NCBI GenBank assembly: GCA_934255105.1
Contig: CAKQNH010000213.1
Coordinates: forward strand, 1-7,479
Length of the DNA stretch: 7,479 nucleotides
DNA from: an uncultured Pirellulaceae bacterium
Lineage (GTDB): Bacteria > Planctomycetota > Planctomycetia > Pirellulales > Pirellulaceae
Direction: 5' to 3'
The position numbers and the translations under genes are program-made. The notes below the pieces were generated by a model. The model ran no database searches, was not told where the DNA came from, and was given only the letters and a program-made list of their open reading frames with translations. Below, in pieces: positions 7,281 through 7,479 of this stretch; position 1 is the first letter of the stretch; every line of letters begins with the position of its first letter.

Positions 7281-7479
7281 AGACCGTCGACAGTTAGTGC
7301 TCTGCCCGCAGTCAAAAAAGAGGGCCGCCCCGGTCTGATTTGCAACGACAAGTGCTGGCCGAGTTTCGCGAGCAGAGCAATCGAGCCCACGAAGATACGG
7401 GCGGCGTTGGTGGAATTGCTCGAGGAGAGCGACTACATCTCCGCCCTGTTGCTCGAGCAGCAACCGGCTGCAGCCACAC
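7272..7479 (+). other. Coding-like open frame at right edge without a defendable start
   Basis: One plus-strand frame is open from a TAG at 7269 to the window end. Its last part reads KIRAALVELLEESDYISALL and continues LEQQPAAAT, with codons that look like real coding sequence. No ATG occurs in the frame; the earlier part (…KKEGRPGLICNDKCWPSF…) is less convincing, and a neighbouring frame reads DLQRQVLAEFREQSNRAHED over 7337-7396. It may be a divergent gene with a non-ATG start, a frameshifted gene remnant, or chance. The product is not recognised. Confidence 0.25.

Noticed and set aside
7215..7463. 80-residue upstream extension of the WGR-DUF4132 protein
   Set aside because: No ribosome site at the far ATG, no family-like sequence, and the WGR domain begins soon after the well-spaced ATG at 7214.

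Overview
The window looks like a chromosomal segment of a planctomycete, probably near Rhodopirellula. This is an inference from the moderate GC content, weak or absent Shine-Dalgarno sites and protein style; no marker gene is present to prove it. All supportable genes lie on the minus strand, so the biological order runs from right to left.

Right half (7214 to 4074): one long gene encodes a protein with an N-terminal WGR domain, a Lys/Pro/Ser/Ala-rich linker, an alpha-helical repeat middle and a C-terminal DUF4132 (MolR/YehI-like) region. It has its own upstream region with a candidate -10 box, a 10-bp perfect palindrome and a GGAG site that picks the start. The outermost right edge (about 7272-7479) carries a plus-strand open frame of coding-like appearance, but with no start codon I can defend.

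Middle (3595-4073): a 479-bp gap without a convincing gene. It holds two short tandem-repeat arrays built on the same core, CAATTG-GGA-CAATTG followed by TCTAC, but in opposite orientations. The left array has three 34-bp units and the right array four 33-bp units; about 150 bp of unique sequence lies between them. This is the least explained structure in the window.

Left half (3594 to 1): a tightly packed operon. A MoxR-family AAA+ ATPase (YehL-like) is followed after 2 nt by a DUF5682 (YehM-like) protein, whose stop codon overlaps the ATG of a third gene that leaves the window after 12 codons. By family context the third gene is most likely the VWA/CoxE-like (YehP-like) partner. The set WGR-DUF4132, MoxR ATPase, DUF5682 and VWA recalls the E. 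coli yehH-yehQ locus, whose function is not established. The expected working model is an ATPase plus a VWA adaptor remodelling a target, with the DUF5682 protein as partner or effector. The DUF5682 protein carries His/Glu motifs that resemble the TIKI/TraB/EreA/ChaN superfamily, so it may be a metal-dependent enzyme.
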